This document shows, in pieces, positions 24,095 through 32,837 of a stretch of 64,000 nt of DNA. The notes beneath the pieces are model-generated. The model was not told where the DNA came from and ran no database searches. It was given only the letters and a program-made list of their open reading frames with translations. The position numbers were made by a program, and so were the translations under genes. Source of the stretch: Salinimicrobium profundisediminis (lineage in GTDB: Bacteria > Bacteroidota > Bacteroidia > Flavobacteriales > Flavobacteriaceae); the NCBI RefSeq assembly GCF_026241755.1, contig NZ_JAPJDA010000014.1, positions 1 to 64,000 on the forward strand. Direction: 5' to 3'. Numbering within the stretch: position 1 is the stretch's first letter; every line of letters begins with the position of its first letter.

Positions 24095-24579
24095 TGTTTT
24101 TCATCTTTAGGCTCGAATTTATTTGTCTTTAAATTTTTAGTCACATTGCTCCAATGAAAAATCCTGCCGTTCATAGCAACATATACATCAGGTTTTAAAA
24201 ATTGCAAGGAGCATATCGCATAACCTAAATTAAAAGGTGCATCCGTGTTCTTTGATGAACCTAAGATAAATGAACCTACGAGAACAATTGTTTTATCAAG
24301 GTTAAGTTTTCCTATATGCGCCGCAGTATCTTCCATAGTGAAAGTGCCGTGGGTGATCAATATTTTAGAAGAACCGGTTGCTTTAATTCTCTCTGCTAAA
24401 AATTCCCGGTCTTCCTGAGTTATGAAACGACTGTCTTTTTTGAAGACTTCCTCCAAGGTAAAAGGAAATGAAACATTTGCTGATTCCAGAAAATTACTTA
24501 ATGAAATTTTTCTGGCGCTTTGTTTTTGATTATAATCCAGGCCTTCGATGGTGCCTCCTGTGGTAAGTATATGTATCAA
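24091..24579 (-). CDS. Asparaginase-fold protein with altered active site (probable sensor)
   Basis: A 162-residue protein equivalent to the N-terminal domain of L-asparaginase (full enzymes are about 330). The first catalytic loop TTGGTIEG (T10) is present. The second loop reads HGTFTMEDTA, where enzymes have HGTDTMEET, so the catalytic Asp is replaced by F80. The Lys loop (NVTK, K148) is kept, as is the binding segment SKNTDAPFNL. The C-terminal domain is missing. This pattern suggests a ligand-binding rather than catalytic protein. It overlaps the membrane LuxR gene by 4 bases, so it may give that regulator a small-molecule input. Confidence 0.7.
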   Translation of the reverse strand: MIHILTTGGTIEGLDYNQKQSARKISLSNFLESANVSFPFTLEEVFKKDSRFITQEDREFLAERIKATGSSKILITHGTFTMEDTAAHIGKLNLDKTIVLVGSFILGSSKNTDAPFNLGYAICSLQFLKPDVYVAMNGRIFHWSNVTKNLKTNKFEPKDEKQ

Positions 24580-24620
24580 AATTGTAAGATTTGGGATTTT
24601 ACGTACTAAAGATAAGATAC

Positions 24621-24740
24621 TTACTCTTTACAGGGTGATCCTTTCCCTTTTTTTACCCGTACCCAATCGGCTTCAGTCAACTTTGCTATGGCAACTGTTT
24701 CGATTAAGTTCTTTTGTGGGTAACTTGTAATCTTTAGCAT
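24621..24740 (-). CDS. Possible 39-residue small protein
   Basis: An ATG at 24740 opens a 39-codon frame: MLKITSYPQKNLIETVAIAK, then LTEADWVRVKKGKGSPCKE. The composition is protein-like (helix then basic tail) and nothing else explains the stretch. It may be a real small gene or an N-terminal remnant of a longer one. No homologue comes to mind. Confidence 0.3.
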   Translation of the reverse strand: MLKITSYPQKNLIETVAIAKLTEADWVRVKKGKGSPCKE

Positions 24741-24803
24741 ATCTCTGAAAAAACAAACGGTTAATAGAATGGTCTATAGGCTTAAATACTACTTTGCCCA
24801 CTG

Positions 24804-25814
24804 CTAAAAATAGTTCAGCACCCAAAAGAGAACAACCGCCACGTAAACAAATAAAACAGCACCCAAGGTATAAACCTGCCAGCGTTTAAAGCCATGCTCT
24901 CCTTCACTACTTCCCCAGTGAATAAAAGCAGCATAAAGTATAGCTACAAGGCCCACAAAACTTAGGACGGTAATGAACAAAGGGAAATTTTCAACCGGTA
25001 CCGTTACCAGGGCAAGGGGCAAAAATGCTACTGCTAAAGTAGCCGCATGATCGCCTATTACACTAGTGACGGCAGAGGTTATCTGCCCGCTTTTGGCTAC
25101 ACTCCAGGTGGCAAAGATTTCAGGAAGCGCAGCCATAGGCGCTGTTATAAATAAACCACCTACCACTTTAGAAATACCAAAGGCGGCAACTAAATTCTCC
25201 GTAGCTCGAACAGTAAAAAAGGCCCCCAGCCCCAGAGCAGCTACACCTGCCACTGCCAGCCAGATTTCTTTTTTTTTCCATTCTATTTTTTCCTTTTCTT
25301 TTCTTCCCCTTAAAAGGGCCTGGGTAAGAAAAATTACATACAAACCCAGCATGATCCAACCATCCACAGGCTGTAAACCCCGCCACTGCTTAGGAACGGT
25401 GAGTATCGCCACTACCGCCACAATTACCAAATAAGGGATAGCCTGTACGGTGACAGCGGTTGGGTCTACTTTTAGCAGCTGCTCTTTGATATGTTGTCCA
25501 TGGTTTTTTTCAGCCTTCTTTTTCTTCAGATTCCTTGTAGCTATATAAGCCGTGATGACCATTAGAGGAATGGCAATAACATTGGAGCCCAGCATTGTCC
25601 CTAAACCTATATCGCCTACACCTCTAACAGCGCTGGCAATGTTAACTCCTATTTCAGGGCTTGCCGAAGCTATCCCTACGAGGGCTCCTCCGGCAGCCAC
25701 AGAAAAGCCCCATTGCTTCCTTAGTTTTTTTAAAGGTGTTGCTAAATGTTCTGCGCCCCAATTTGCCAGCCATACGGCAGCAAGCAAAACCAATGCCCAG
25801 ATCCATGTACTCAT
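24804..25814 (-). CDS. Sodium/calcium exchanger-family membrane protein (CaCA)
   Basis: A 336-residue membrane protein with about ten helices. It has the two alpha-repeat signatures of the CaCA superfamily: GIASASPEIGVNIASAV near residue 50 and MAALPEIFATWSVAKSG near residue 230, each with the ion-binding Glu after Pro. Such proteins exchange Na+ or H+ for Ca2+ or other cations. It is the first gene of the ion/metal cargo region and stands alone. Confidence 0.85.
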   Translation of the reverse strand: MSTWIWALVLLAAVWLANWGAEHLATPLKKLRKQWGFSVAAGGALVGIASASPEIGVNIASAVRGVGDIGLGTMLGSNVIAIPLMVITAYIATRNLKKKKAEKNHGQHIKEQLLKVDPTAVTVQAIPYLVIVAVVAILTVPKQWRGLQPVDGWIMLGLYVIFLTQALLRGRKEKEKIEWKKKEIWLAVAGVAALGLGAFFTVRATENLVAAFGISKVVGGLFITAPMAALPEIFATWSVAKSGQITSAVTSVIGDHAATLAVAFLPLALVTVPVENFPLFITVLSFVGLVAILYAAFIHWGSSEGEHGFKRWQVYTLGAVLFVYVAVVLFWVLNYF

Positions 25815-26040
25815 ATCTGCTTTTAAAGATTTTTTTAAGTTCTCAAAATAAATTTCGTTTTTCTAGCTGATGAACATCCTTTCTTGCGAAATAGTTTCTC
25901 AGACTTATCTTAGCCTTAATTAAAACCGAATAGAGAATTATCCCAGTTTAAAAAAAGATAAAGGAACTTTCTCCTAAACTTCTGTTAGAACCTTTTTTAT
26001 TTCTCTTCTTCCAAACCTTAAAAACAAATTCCAAGAAAAA

Positions 26041-26211
26041 TTAGCCTTGTAAGTCTTTCAAAACAAACCAAAAAAATAAAAATGCTAATACAAATAAGCC
26101 TATAAGCATTAAAATTCCATTTATTCTGTCCTTTCTGGTAATTTTACTTTTCGGGGATTTTTTATTCTTTATCTTTTTTATTTTCCTTCTGGTTTTTGGA
26201 TCTACAGTCAT
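26041..26211 (-). CDS. Small single-pass membrane protein (56 residues)
   Basis: In the 629-bp gap between the exchanger and the cation diffusion facilitator, a 56-codon frame starts at 26211. It has a strongly basic N-terminal half (PKTRRKIKKIKNKKSPKSK) and one clear membrane helix (GILMLIGLFVLAFLFFWFVL). The charge pattern predicts an N-in topology. It is too orderly to be chance. Function unknown; it may be a small helper of one of the neighbouring transporters. The rest of the gap shows nothing. Confidence 0.55.
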   Translation of the reverse strand: MTVDPKTRRKIKKIKNKKSPKSKITRKDRINGILMLIGLFVLAFLFFWFVLKDLQG

Positions 26212-26443
26212 TTGGCTTTCTTTTTTCTTGAAACTGGCTTTTTTAAATGATTTTCTTCGGAAAACAGAGCAATTGCTTCAATTTTAATTCATAGTTTCTT
26301 CACAATATGCGTTCTTTGGAAAATACCTATTCTATCATGGGTTTTTATCTGTGAATATATCGGTATATTGTTTGGCAGATAATCTTACATGTTCAAAGAG
26401 TATTTTAAGTCTCTTCTTATAATCTCAAATACATCTTGCCCCG

Positions 26444-27235
26444 TCACTTGGATATTTTTAAAATTCTAAGGGCACCGCGCATTACAAAAGTGAACACGAT
26501 TCCACCAATCACCAAATCGGGCCATTTACTATCGAGAAAATATACCAGCACACCGGCCAGGATTACCCCGCCATTTACAATAATATCGTTAGAAGTAAAA
26601 ATCGCGCTCGCCTGCATATGCGCTTCCTTACTTTTGGCTTGGTTGATCAACCAAAGCGAAATAAGATTGCCCAGTAAGGCAAAAATGGAAACAATGATCA
26701 TCCATTGAAACATTGGTATTTCACTTTCACTAAAGAATCTTCTTAAAATTTCCATAAATCCAAATGTCGCCAGTGCCATTTGGAAGTACCCGCTAAACTT
26801 TGCCACTTTCTTCTTTCTTGAAATAGCACCACCAACCGCGAACAGACTTAGTGCGTACACTATGGAGTCTGCCAGCATATCCAGGGAATCTGCAATAAGA
26901 CCCATAGAAGACGAAATCCACCCCGTGGTCATTTCGATAATGAAAAAACCAAAATTGATTCCCAGGACCCACCAAAGAATATTTTTTTGTTTAGATTGGT
27001 CTTCCCATACGGGAGGCTCGGCTTCTTCGGTTCCCTGAAGTGTATCCCCAAGCTTTAAACTGGCTATTGATGTTTGTATATCCTCAATGCCATCCAAATG
27101 ATACACTTGCAATTTTCTATTGGGTATATCAAAATCGAGGTATTTTACTTGAGGGTAAGCCTCTAATTTCATCCGGATCATTTGCTCTTCAGAAGGACAA
27201 TCCATTTTCTGAATGGTAAAATTTGATCTTTTCAT
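26444..27235 (-). CDS. Cation diffusion facilitator with N-terminal HMA-like domain
   Basis: A 263-residue protein. Residues 1-65 look like a ferredoxin-like heavy-metal-associated domain reduced to one Cys (KMDCPSEEQMIRMKL). A cation efflux (CDF) membrane domain follows, with the SMGLIADSLDMLADSIVYAL segment that holds the metal-binding Asp residues and several helices after it. The C-terminal cytoplasmic domain is absent or very short. It probably exports Zn2+, Co2+ or Fe2+ in exchange for H+. Confidence 0.83.
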   Translation of the reverse strand: MKRSNFTIQKMDCPSEEQMIRMKLEAYPQVKYLDFDIPNRKLQVYHLDGIEDIQTSIASLKLGDTLQGTEEAEPPVWEDQSKQKNILWWVLGINFGFFIIEMTTGWISSSMGLIADSLDMLADSIVYALSLFAVGGAISRKKKVAKFSGYFQMALATFGFMEILRRFFSESEIPMFQWMIIVSIFALLGNLISLWLINQAKSKEAHMQASAIFTSNDIIVNGGVILAGVLVYFLDSKWPDLVIGGIVFTFVMRGALRILKISK

Positions 27236-27425
27236 TTAAATTCTATTTAGTACCACAAAATTATTTTCAAAAACTCACTCCTAAAGATACTACTGTCTCT
27301 ACCGAAATGGAAACAACATTGATATTCTGTACTTTTCTCGCTGTTTTTCAAATAATCTTTTTGTTTTTGATCTTTCATTCTTTATTAATCAAGGGTCATT
27401 TTGTTACCTTCTTGTGTTCTTGTTT

Positions 27426-27593
27426 TCATTTTGCTAAATCATAAAACCGTTCTGCAGCTCCTTTTATAGCTTCACCCGTATACCTTTTCTGAAAAATTTC
27501 CGTTTTTTATTAGTTGACTGGTAATTTCGAGTGCCTTCTTCTTTATTTTTGGATTCCAAATTCAGTTTGAAAATCTCCCAATGTCCACACCAT
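27426..27593 (-). pseudogene. Frameshifted copy of the 58-residue small-protein family
   Basis: Reading minus from 27593, the start MVWTLGDFQTEF, the middle KKKALEITSQLIKNGNFSE and the end RYTGEAIKGAAERFYDLAK line up with the intact small protein at 30640-30816. Its matching parts are MEWLFEDFKTDL, REKALEIANELVKEEKYT and KKEAITEAIKQAEEWFYDL. The three blocks lie in different frames, so at least two indels have broken the gene. It sits just upstream of nothing obvious, between the CDF and an APC permease. Confidence 0.55.
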
Positions 27594-27613
27594 AGTAATT
27601 CGCTTTAGAAGTT

Positions 27614-28930
27614 TTAATGGCCGAACAGCTCCTTCTCTTCCTCCGGTTTTAATTCTTTTTTGGGTTTCCTGTCCAAAAAATAATGTAGTACAACACCCAC
27701 TACTATAGCCCCCCCAAAAGCAGCATATACCTGCCATTGATACTGGATTGTCAGACTTGCACTTATTAAAATGGCCAAAATGGGCAAAACAGGCAATTTA
27801 CCAAGGGATAATGGTACTTTAAACGGTCTTTCCTGCTCGGGGGCCTTATACCTCAAAACTATAAGTGCAATATTGACTGCTATAAAGACTAGTAAAGCTC
27901 CTAAAGAAGACATTCCTGCCACTGTTTTTATGTCTCCAAGGAGGAGGAAAGCGCCAACTGCCACAAGAACAATCAATGTTGCCGCCCAGGGCACTTTTTG
28001 CTTGTTGGTTTTTTCTATAAATGTCGGAAGTTCGCCGGTTTTTGCCATCCCAAACAATAACCTGCTTATAGAGATAATTCCACTAAAGGCAGCATTGGCA
28101 GTTGCAAACAGTGCAGCAACCGCCAATACAACAGGGAGCCAGGAATTCAAATTCGATGCAGCAACTGAAAGGGGGGAGTCCTCATTGGCCAATTTAGAGG
28201 GATTGCTGATGTTCAAAACCGTAAAAGAAATAAACAAATAAATAATTGTAGTAATGAGCATTGTCAATAAAAAAGCCCTGGGGATTGTCTTTCCGGGATT
28301 TTTTACTTCCGAGCCCAAAGCCGCCATATGCTCAAAACCGGTATAAATAAAAAAGAGTGTGGCGGTTGCTGCCAGGGTATTTTCAAAGGATTCAATTTGA
28401 AAAAACTCTTTTTCCGGTGCACCTGTGCTTGTTAGTCCTACTACTATTAGAATCAACAGCCCGAGTAATTGAATACTCACCATAAAAATATTGGCGGTAG
28501 AGGATTTCTTTATTCCTGTGATGCTGATTAAAGCAAGTAAAATTAAAGCCCCGTAGCTAATCAACAATGAAGGAAATTGAAAGAACACATTAAGATATCC
28601 CGAAAAAGCCAGTAATACTGCTGCAATGGTAGCAGAACTATGAAAAGCAATGGTCCAGCCGGTAAGAAACGAGGGGATGTGGATCTTAGGAAAAGCTTTT
28701 TTTAAAAAGATGAATTCGGCACCTGCATTGGGAAAAGTTGAGGATAGTTCCGCATAAGATACCGCAGAGAAACTTGCGGCAACTGCGGCCAAAATAAAAC
28801 TGAGCCAAAGGTCATAACCCGCCTGCCCGGCTGCGGCACCAATAACAGTATAAATTCCTGCGCCTACAATCGTGCCCACACCATAAAAGGTGAGCCTTAA
28901 AGTTCCTAATGATTTTTTTAGTTCAGCCAT
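27614..28930 (-). CDS. APC-family amino acid permease
   Basis: A 438-residue, 12-helix transporter of the APC family with the glycine-rich first helix (YGVGTIVGAGIYTVIGAAAG) and the FIYTGFEHMAALGSEVKNPG segment in helix 6. It would take up an amino acid or polyamine. A permease in a metal/ion cargo region could serve pH or osmotic balance. A second, unrelated APC permease is encoded at 50303-51646. Confidence 0.85.
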   Translation of the reverse strand: MAELKKSLGTLRLTFYGVGTIVGAGIYTVIGAAAGQAGYDLWLSFILAAVAASFSAVSYAELSSTFPNAGAEFIFLKKAFPKIHIPSFLTGWTIAFHSSATIAAVLLAFSGYLNVFFQFPSLLISYGALILLALISITGIKKSSTANIFMVSIQLLGLLILIVVGLTSTGAPEKEFFQIESFENTLAATATLFFIYTGFEHMAALGSEVKNPGKTIPRAFLLTMLITTIIYLFISFTVLNISNPSKLANEDSPLSVAASNLNSWLPVVLAVAALFATANAAFSGIISISRLLFGMAKTGELPTFIEKTNKQKVPWAATLIVLVAVGAFLLLGDIKTVAGMSSLGALLVFIAVNIALIVLRYKAPEQERPFKVPLSLGKLPVLPILAILISASLTIQYQWQVYAAFGGAIVVGVVLHYFLDRKPKKELKPEEEKELFGH

Positions 28931-29284
28931 ACTTTAACTTTTTAAATTCATTTAAATGCTAATTCTTTTAAATAATCAGGAAATCAAAATCTGTCGAGGT
29001 AAAAAAACTTCAGTAAAATATTATCTGTTTTACGCTTTTTACCCACTCAAGGATTGTTTAAATGTCACTGATATGTTTAAGGTTAATTTAAATCCTCCAA
29101 TAGCATTTTACTTAAAATGTCAAAACTAAACACCAACGGCATTTTTGATGTTACTTTTGCTAGTAAAGAAAATTGCCTGGAAAAACAAATGTTTTTATGC
29201 CCGTTTCTTTTATCGCAAAGGCTTCCTCTCCTTAAGAACAAGGCTTCTTCCAATATTTTGAACATTCGTCAACGTTTTCTCGTT
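28931..29284. other. AT-rich intergenic stretch, nothing recognised
   Basis: No gene, repeat or hairpin stands out in this gap. A minus-strand open frame of about 60 codons (29083-29265) has no sensible composition or start context and I do not accept it. The promoter of the APC permease (start at 28930) should lie here, but no clear -33/-7 pair is visible. Confidence 0.3.
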
Positions 29285-29461
29285 TTATAGATTCCTTTTC
29301 TCTAATTCAGCTTTTGCAATTCCCATTTCCAATGCTTCCTCTTTAGTGCAATTTCTGTCTTGGTAGAAAGAGACAGCATAGTTTAAGACTGCTTCCCGCA
29401 CTTCTTCATCAAGAACACTAAGCCGCTGGTGAAATTCCTCAAATTGTTCTGCTCCTTTCAT
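29285..29461 (-). CDS. 58-residue small helical protein, copy 1
   Basis: The frame from ATG 29461 encodes MKGAEQFEEFHQRLSVLDEE, then VREAVLNYAVSFYQDRNCTK and EEALEMGIAKAELEKRNL. It shares its layout with the protein at 30640-30816: same length, a V-R-E-(K/A) block near residue 20, then a (K/C)TKEEA turn and a final helix. The family is small, charged and all-helical. It is probably a regulatory or adaptor protein tied to the ion-transport cargo; no domain name is known to me. Confidence 0.55.
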   Translation of the reverse strand: MKGAEQFEEFHQRLSVLDEEVREAVLNYAVSFYQDRNCTKEEALEMGIAKAELEKRNL

Positions 29462-29588
29462 TGTTTTATTTTTTTGCTATCAAAAGTTACTGAAAGCTTC
29501 ACTCCTATAAATTAGAAAAAAATAATCGTGGAGCACTTTTCCGCATTATAATTAATTAATGAAAGAGTGGAGATCCATTATTTAATCC

Positions 29589-30215
29589 TTAATATTCAAC
29601 CTTTCTTCCATTTTGTAAAGCCTCCCATCCTTCTTTAAGGGCATAAGGAACAATCAGAAGAGCAGCCACCGGATCGGCCCACCACCAATCTAGATACTGA
29701 ACCGCCAGTAAACCTCCCAATACAGCAATGGTTTGATACAAACACACAAAGGTATCTTTGGAGTCGGCTATTAATTCCTGGCTGTCCAGCTTTTTACCGT
29801 ACCTGAATTTGTACCAAATCAGGATAGGGTTAACCACGAGTGAAACCAATAAAATTATTAATCCCAAAGTACTCCAGGAAGGAGTTTCTTTGTTGAGTAA
29901 CTTTGTTATAGAGTCGTAGGTAATAAAAGTACTAACAATTAAAAAAGAAGTAGCAATTACGTAGAGGGTGATTTTTTCTCTTTTCTTTACCCGTTTATCA
30001 CTAATATCATGAATTTCACCATGTAACCTCCACCAGAGGGTACTTGCCGAAATAACTTCAATAACACTGTCGAGCCCCCAGCCAATCAAGGCTGCACTAC
30101 CGGACGTAAATCCAGCCGTTAAGGACACACCTACTTCAATGGTATCATAAAACACATTGTACTTTTGAACTGTCTCTGCTTTTCTTAAATATTTTTTTCT
30201 TTCCTTGTCTGCCAT
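29589..30215 (-). CDS. Cation-efflux-like membrane transporter (short CDF)
   Basis: A 208-residue protein with six membrane helices. The segments SAALIGWGLDSVIEVISAST and QELIADSKDTFVCLYQ correspond to the metal-binding helices 2 and 5 of cation diffusion facilitators, with D49 in the first and D150 in the second. The cytoplasmic C-terminal domain is missing, as in other short members of this group. It likely exports a divalent metal. It is flanked on both sides by the 58-residue small proteins. Confidence 0.78.
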   Translation of the reverse strand: MADKERKKYLRKAETVQKYNVFYDTIEVGVSLTAGFTSGSAALIGWGLDSVIEVISASTLWWRLHGEIHDISDKRVKKREKITLYVIATSFLIVSTFITYDSITKLLNKETPSWSTLGLIILLVSLVVNPILIWYKFRYGKKLDSQELIADSKDTFVCLYQTIAVLGGLLAVQYLDWWWADPVAALLIVPYALKEGWEALQNGRKVEY

Positions 30216-30430
30216 AATTTTATTTTATGTTTAAATTCTGTAAGCTTAGCTTCTGAGCCACCTATGGACTTTATTCTCATAGGTGATTTAAAGAAGCAGA
30301 TCCCAGGGGTAAAAAGCGGCTCCGTCAGGTTTTTCACCATCCCTGCCATTCTTTGTTCCCTATCAGAATCGTTTGTCTAATGTTTGTTCTTCAAATGGCA
30401 AAATTCTCCGGGGAAAGCCCACGGAAAATT

Positions 30431-30499
30431 TTAATTGAACACGTTTTCAAATTTTCCGCCCGGGCCAGATCCTATAATAGTTACATCAAATTTTTCCAT
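30431..30499 (-). pseudogene. N-terminal remnant of a flavin-dependent disulfide oxidoreductase
   Basis: A 22-codon frame reads MEKFDVTIIGSGPGGKFENV and stops. The first 15 residues are the exact FAD-binding opening (GxGxxG after a hydrophobic strand) of lipoamide dehydrogenase or glutathione reductase-type flavoproteins; what follows is unrelated. So the rest of the gene was deleted, leaving the start. The surrounding gap 30216-30639 shows no other gene. Confidence 0.5.
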
Positions 30500-30639
30500 T
30501 TTTTGAAATTTAAGTTTTAATATTGTTCACAACAACCCAAAGATTAGGTCTACTTTTTAGGAAACAGCGATTACATTCCACTTTGACCAATACTTTCTGA
30601 TAGGGTTCACAGGAAAGTTATTGGCTTATGCCTTAGATT

Positions 30640-30816
30640 TCATCCTTCCAGATCATAAAACCATTCTTCCGCCTGTTTAATGGCTTCGGTTATCGCTTCT
30701 TTTTTTGTATACTTTTCCTCTTTCACAAGCTCGTTAGCTATTTCAAGAGCTTTTTCCCTGACTGGCGGGTTCAGGGATTCCAAATCTGTTTTAAAATCTT
30801 CAAATAGCCATTCCAT
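30640..30816 (-). CDS. 58-residue small helical protein, copy 2
   Basis: The frame from ATG 30816 encodes MEWLFEDFKTDLESLNPPV, REKALEIANELVKEEKYTKK and EAITEAIKQAEEWFYDLEG. It is the best-formed member of a three-copy family in this cargo region (others at 29285-29461 and, broken, at 27426-27593). The protein is all-helical and acidic. Repetition of the family beside different transporters suggests a common accessory role, which I cannot define. Confidence 0.58.
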   Translation of the reverse strand: MEWLFEDFKTDLESLNPPVREKALEIANELVKEEKYTKKEAITEAIKQAEEWFYDLEG

Positions 30817-30892
30817 AATGAGTTATTTTTGTTGAACAATTTTTTCCTGTTTGTTGACAGTTTTCTATCTCAAGAAGGATTTTTGCTGAAGA

Positions 30893-31258
30893 CTACGCCT
30901 TTACTAAACCAATCCAGGCTTTGGCCGTATCCTTTTCGTTTAAATCAAAGTATTTTATTTGAGAGCCTGAAAAGAAATTTAAAACCTTTGTAGTCTTTTC
31001 CTGCCATATTTTATCTCCAACAATAGCCATATTTCCGTAGTCGGAAATATGTGCAGCATCTATTTTTAGATCTGCCCACAATCCTTCCAAATCGTAACCG
31101 TAGAAATCGTGCAGTTCAAAATAAAAATCCACTTTATTGTTTTTAGCAATAATTTTATCGATAAGCGGATGCAAATTTTCCACTTCCTCTTTTGAAACCT
31201 TACCGCTCACTTCCACGGCTATAAGGTTGTCTCTATCTGAATTTAAAAGGTTTATCAT
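30893..31258 (-). CDS. SpoIIAA-like (STAS-fold) protein
   Basis: About 121 residues from the ATG at 31258 (MINLLNSDRDNLIAVEVSG); a longer frame to 31348 is open, but conservation with the sister protein at 32822-33178 starts here. Both share the order LIA(V/T)...SGK(V/L)S, a KVDFYFELHDFYG block, WADLKIDAAH and the final KYFDLNE strand. The SpoIIAA-like family has a STAS-type fold without a known target. The two copies flank the NhaA antiporter, so they may regulate it or respond to the same stress. Confidence 0.75.
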   Translation of the reverse strand: MINLLNSDRDNLIAVEVSGKVSKEEVENLHPLIDKIIAKNNKVDFYFELHDFYGYDLEGLWADLKIDAAHISDYGNMAIVGDKIWQEKTTKVLNFFSGSQIKYFDLNEKDTAKAWIGLVKA

Positions 31259-31472
31259 AATTTTTAATATTTTACTTAAAAATACTTCTAATTTGTCTAC
31301 CACAGTAAAATCTTCAAAATTACTGTGACATATACTTAGCCTCTCCAACTAGAGCAGTTCCCATAGGACTCAATGTTAATATTAGTTGCATTTTAGTTCC
31401 TTTTAAAGTTCTTAAAATGACCAACTCCTTCCGGTTTTTGTTTTGACAATGCTCTGGCTTTCACAAAAAACC

Positions 31473-32837
31473 TTAAAAAACTTCTCCCAGCTCTTGTTGC
31501 TTAGCGCTCCGGGTCTTCCCCAGACTAAGCACAAGCACACCGGCTATGGCTGCTACAAGTGAAGCAAGCAGGATACTTATTTTCGCTACCTGAACAAGGT
31601 TTTCATCTGCAAATGCCAGGTTCGTGATAAACAGGGACATGGTGAACCCGATACCGGCTATCAGCCCGACTCCTACAATATGTTTCCAGCGGAGGCCTAC
31701 CGGCAGGCGGGCAAAGCCCAGTTTAGCACCTAAATAGGAGAAGGCGGTAATGCCGCATACTTTCCCCAGCACCAATCCTGTTAAAATTCCGAGACCCAAA
31801 GGACTTGATAGTACTTCTGAAATTCCAAGACTGAGTTCTACTCCTGCATTGGCCAACGCAAAGACCGGAATGATAAAGAAGGCATTGAAACCGGTAAGCG
31901 CATTTTCCAGCCGCAGCAGGGGAGGGTGGGTGTGCTTCGTGTCATTTCGAATTGTTTCCAGAATATTCTGTTGCTTCTTATCAGTGAGCAGATGGGTGTT
32001 TACCAGGTCAATTTTTTCCAACTCCTGCACATGGGACTTTGTCCGTTGTTGAAAATCCCCACTTTCTAATTTCGGTTTAATGGGAATGGTAAGGGAAAAC
32101 AGCACCCCGGCCAGGGTGGGATGTATTCCGGAGTCAAGGAAAGCCAGCCATAATACAATTCCCAGTAAAATATACAAAGACAGGTGTTTTATCCCTGTCT
32201 TGTTCAATATGGCCAGTATTAGCAGAGCCCCTCCTGCAATCAGCAGGTTCATCCAGGCTATTTGACTGCTGTAAAAAATGGCAATGACCAGAATCGCACC
32301 GATATCATCGGCAATGGCCAAAGCTACCAGAAATATCTTTAACTGCACAGGCACCCGCTTTCCTAAGAGACCCAGTATTCCAAGGGAATAGGCAATATCG
32401 GTAGCCATGGGAATACCCCAGCCTTTGGCTGTAGGCATGTTAAGGTTGAATAGGAAAAAAAGTAAAGCCGGTACGAGCATGCCACCCAGGGCAGCAAATA
32501 TAGGCATGGAAGCTTTTTTGAAATTAGACAACTCTCCTACCATTACTTCTCTTTTCAATTCGAGACCGGCCACCAGAAAGAAGATTACCATCAGGCCGTC
32601 GTTGATCCATTCTTCCACCGAAAGGGAAATTTCCAGGTGCTCCGATGCCCCTATAACAATTTCATCAGTCAGGTAATGGTGGTATATATCGGCCACACCG
32701 GTATTGGCCAATACCAAAGCGACCAAAGTAGCAAAAATGAGCAGAAGGCCGCCTGCGGTTTCCCGGTCAAGGAATTTTCGGCCAGTTTCCTTCATGTAGC
32801 TTATAGGGGTAGATTCCTTTTTTACTTCTCTATCCAT
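31473..32837 (-). CDS. nhaA: Na+/H+ antiporter NhaA
   Basis: A 454-residue, 12-helix antiporter. The ion-binding pair is present in IADDIGAILVIAIFY (near residue 190), with the NhaA segments WINDGLMVIFFLVAGLELKRE and MATDIAYSLGILGLLGKRVP upstream. It exports Na+ or Li+ in exchange for H+ and helps in salty or alkaline conditions. A cytoplasmic loop of about 70 charged residues in the middle is longer than in E. coli NhaA. It overlaps the SpoIIAA-like gene upstream by 16 bases, so the two are one transcription unit. Confidence 0.95.
   Translation of the reverse strand: MDREVKKESTPISYMKETGRKFLDRETAGGLLLIFATLVALVLANTGVADIYHHYLTDEIVIGASEHLEISLSVEEWINDGLMVIFFLVAGLELKREVMVGELSNFKKASMPIFAALGGMLVPALLFFLFNLNMPTAKGWGIPMATDIAYSLGILGLLGKRVPVQLKIFLVALAIADDIGAILVIAIFYSSQIAWMNLLIAGGALLILAILNKTGIKHLSLYILLGIVLWLAFLDSGIHPTLAGVLFSLTIPIKPKLESGDFQQRTKSHVQELEKIDLVNTHLLTDKKQQNILETIRNDTKHTHPPLLRLENALTGFNAFFIIPVFALANAGVELSLGISEVLSSPLGLGILTGLVLGKVCGITAFSYLGAKLGFARLPVGLRWKHIVGVGLIAGIGFTMSLFITNLAFADENLVQVAKISILLASLVAAIAGVLVLSLGKTRSAKQQELGEVF

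Noticed and set aside
24091-24579. Functional L-asparaginase for nitrogen metabolism
   Set aside because: Only the N-terminal domain is present and the catalytic Asp is replaced by Phe.
29083-29265. 60-codon minus-strand frame in the gap after the APC permease
   Set aside because: No start context, no domain, Cys/Phe-rich composition unlike the neighbouring small proteins.
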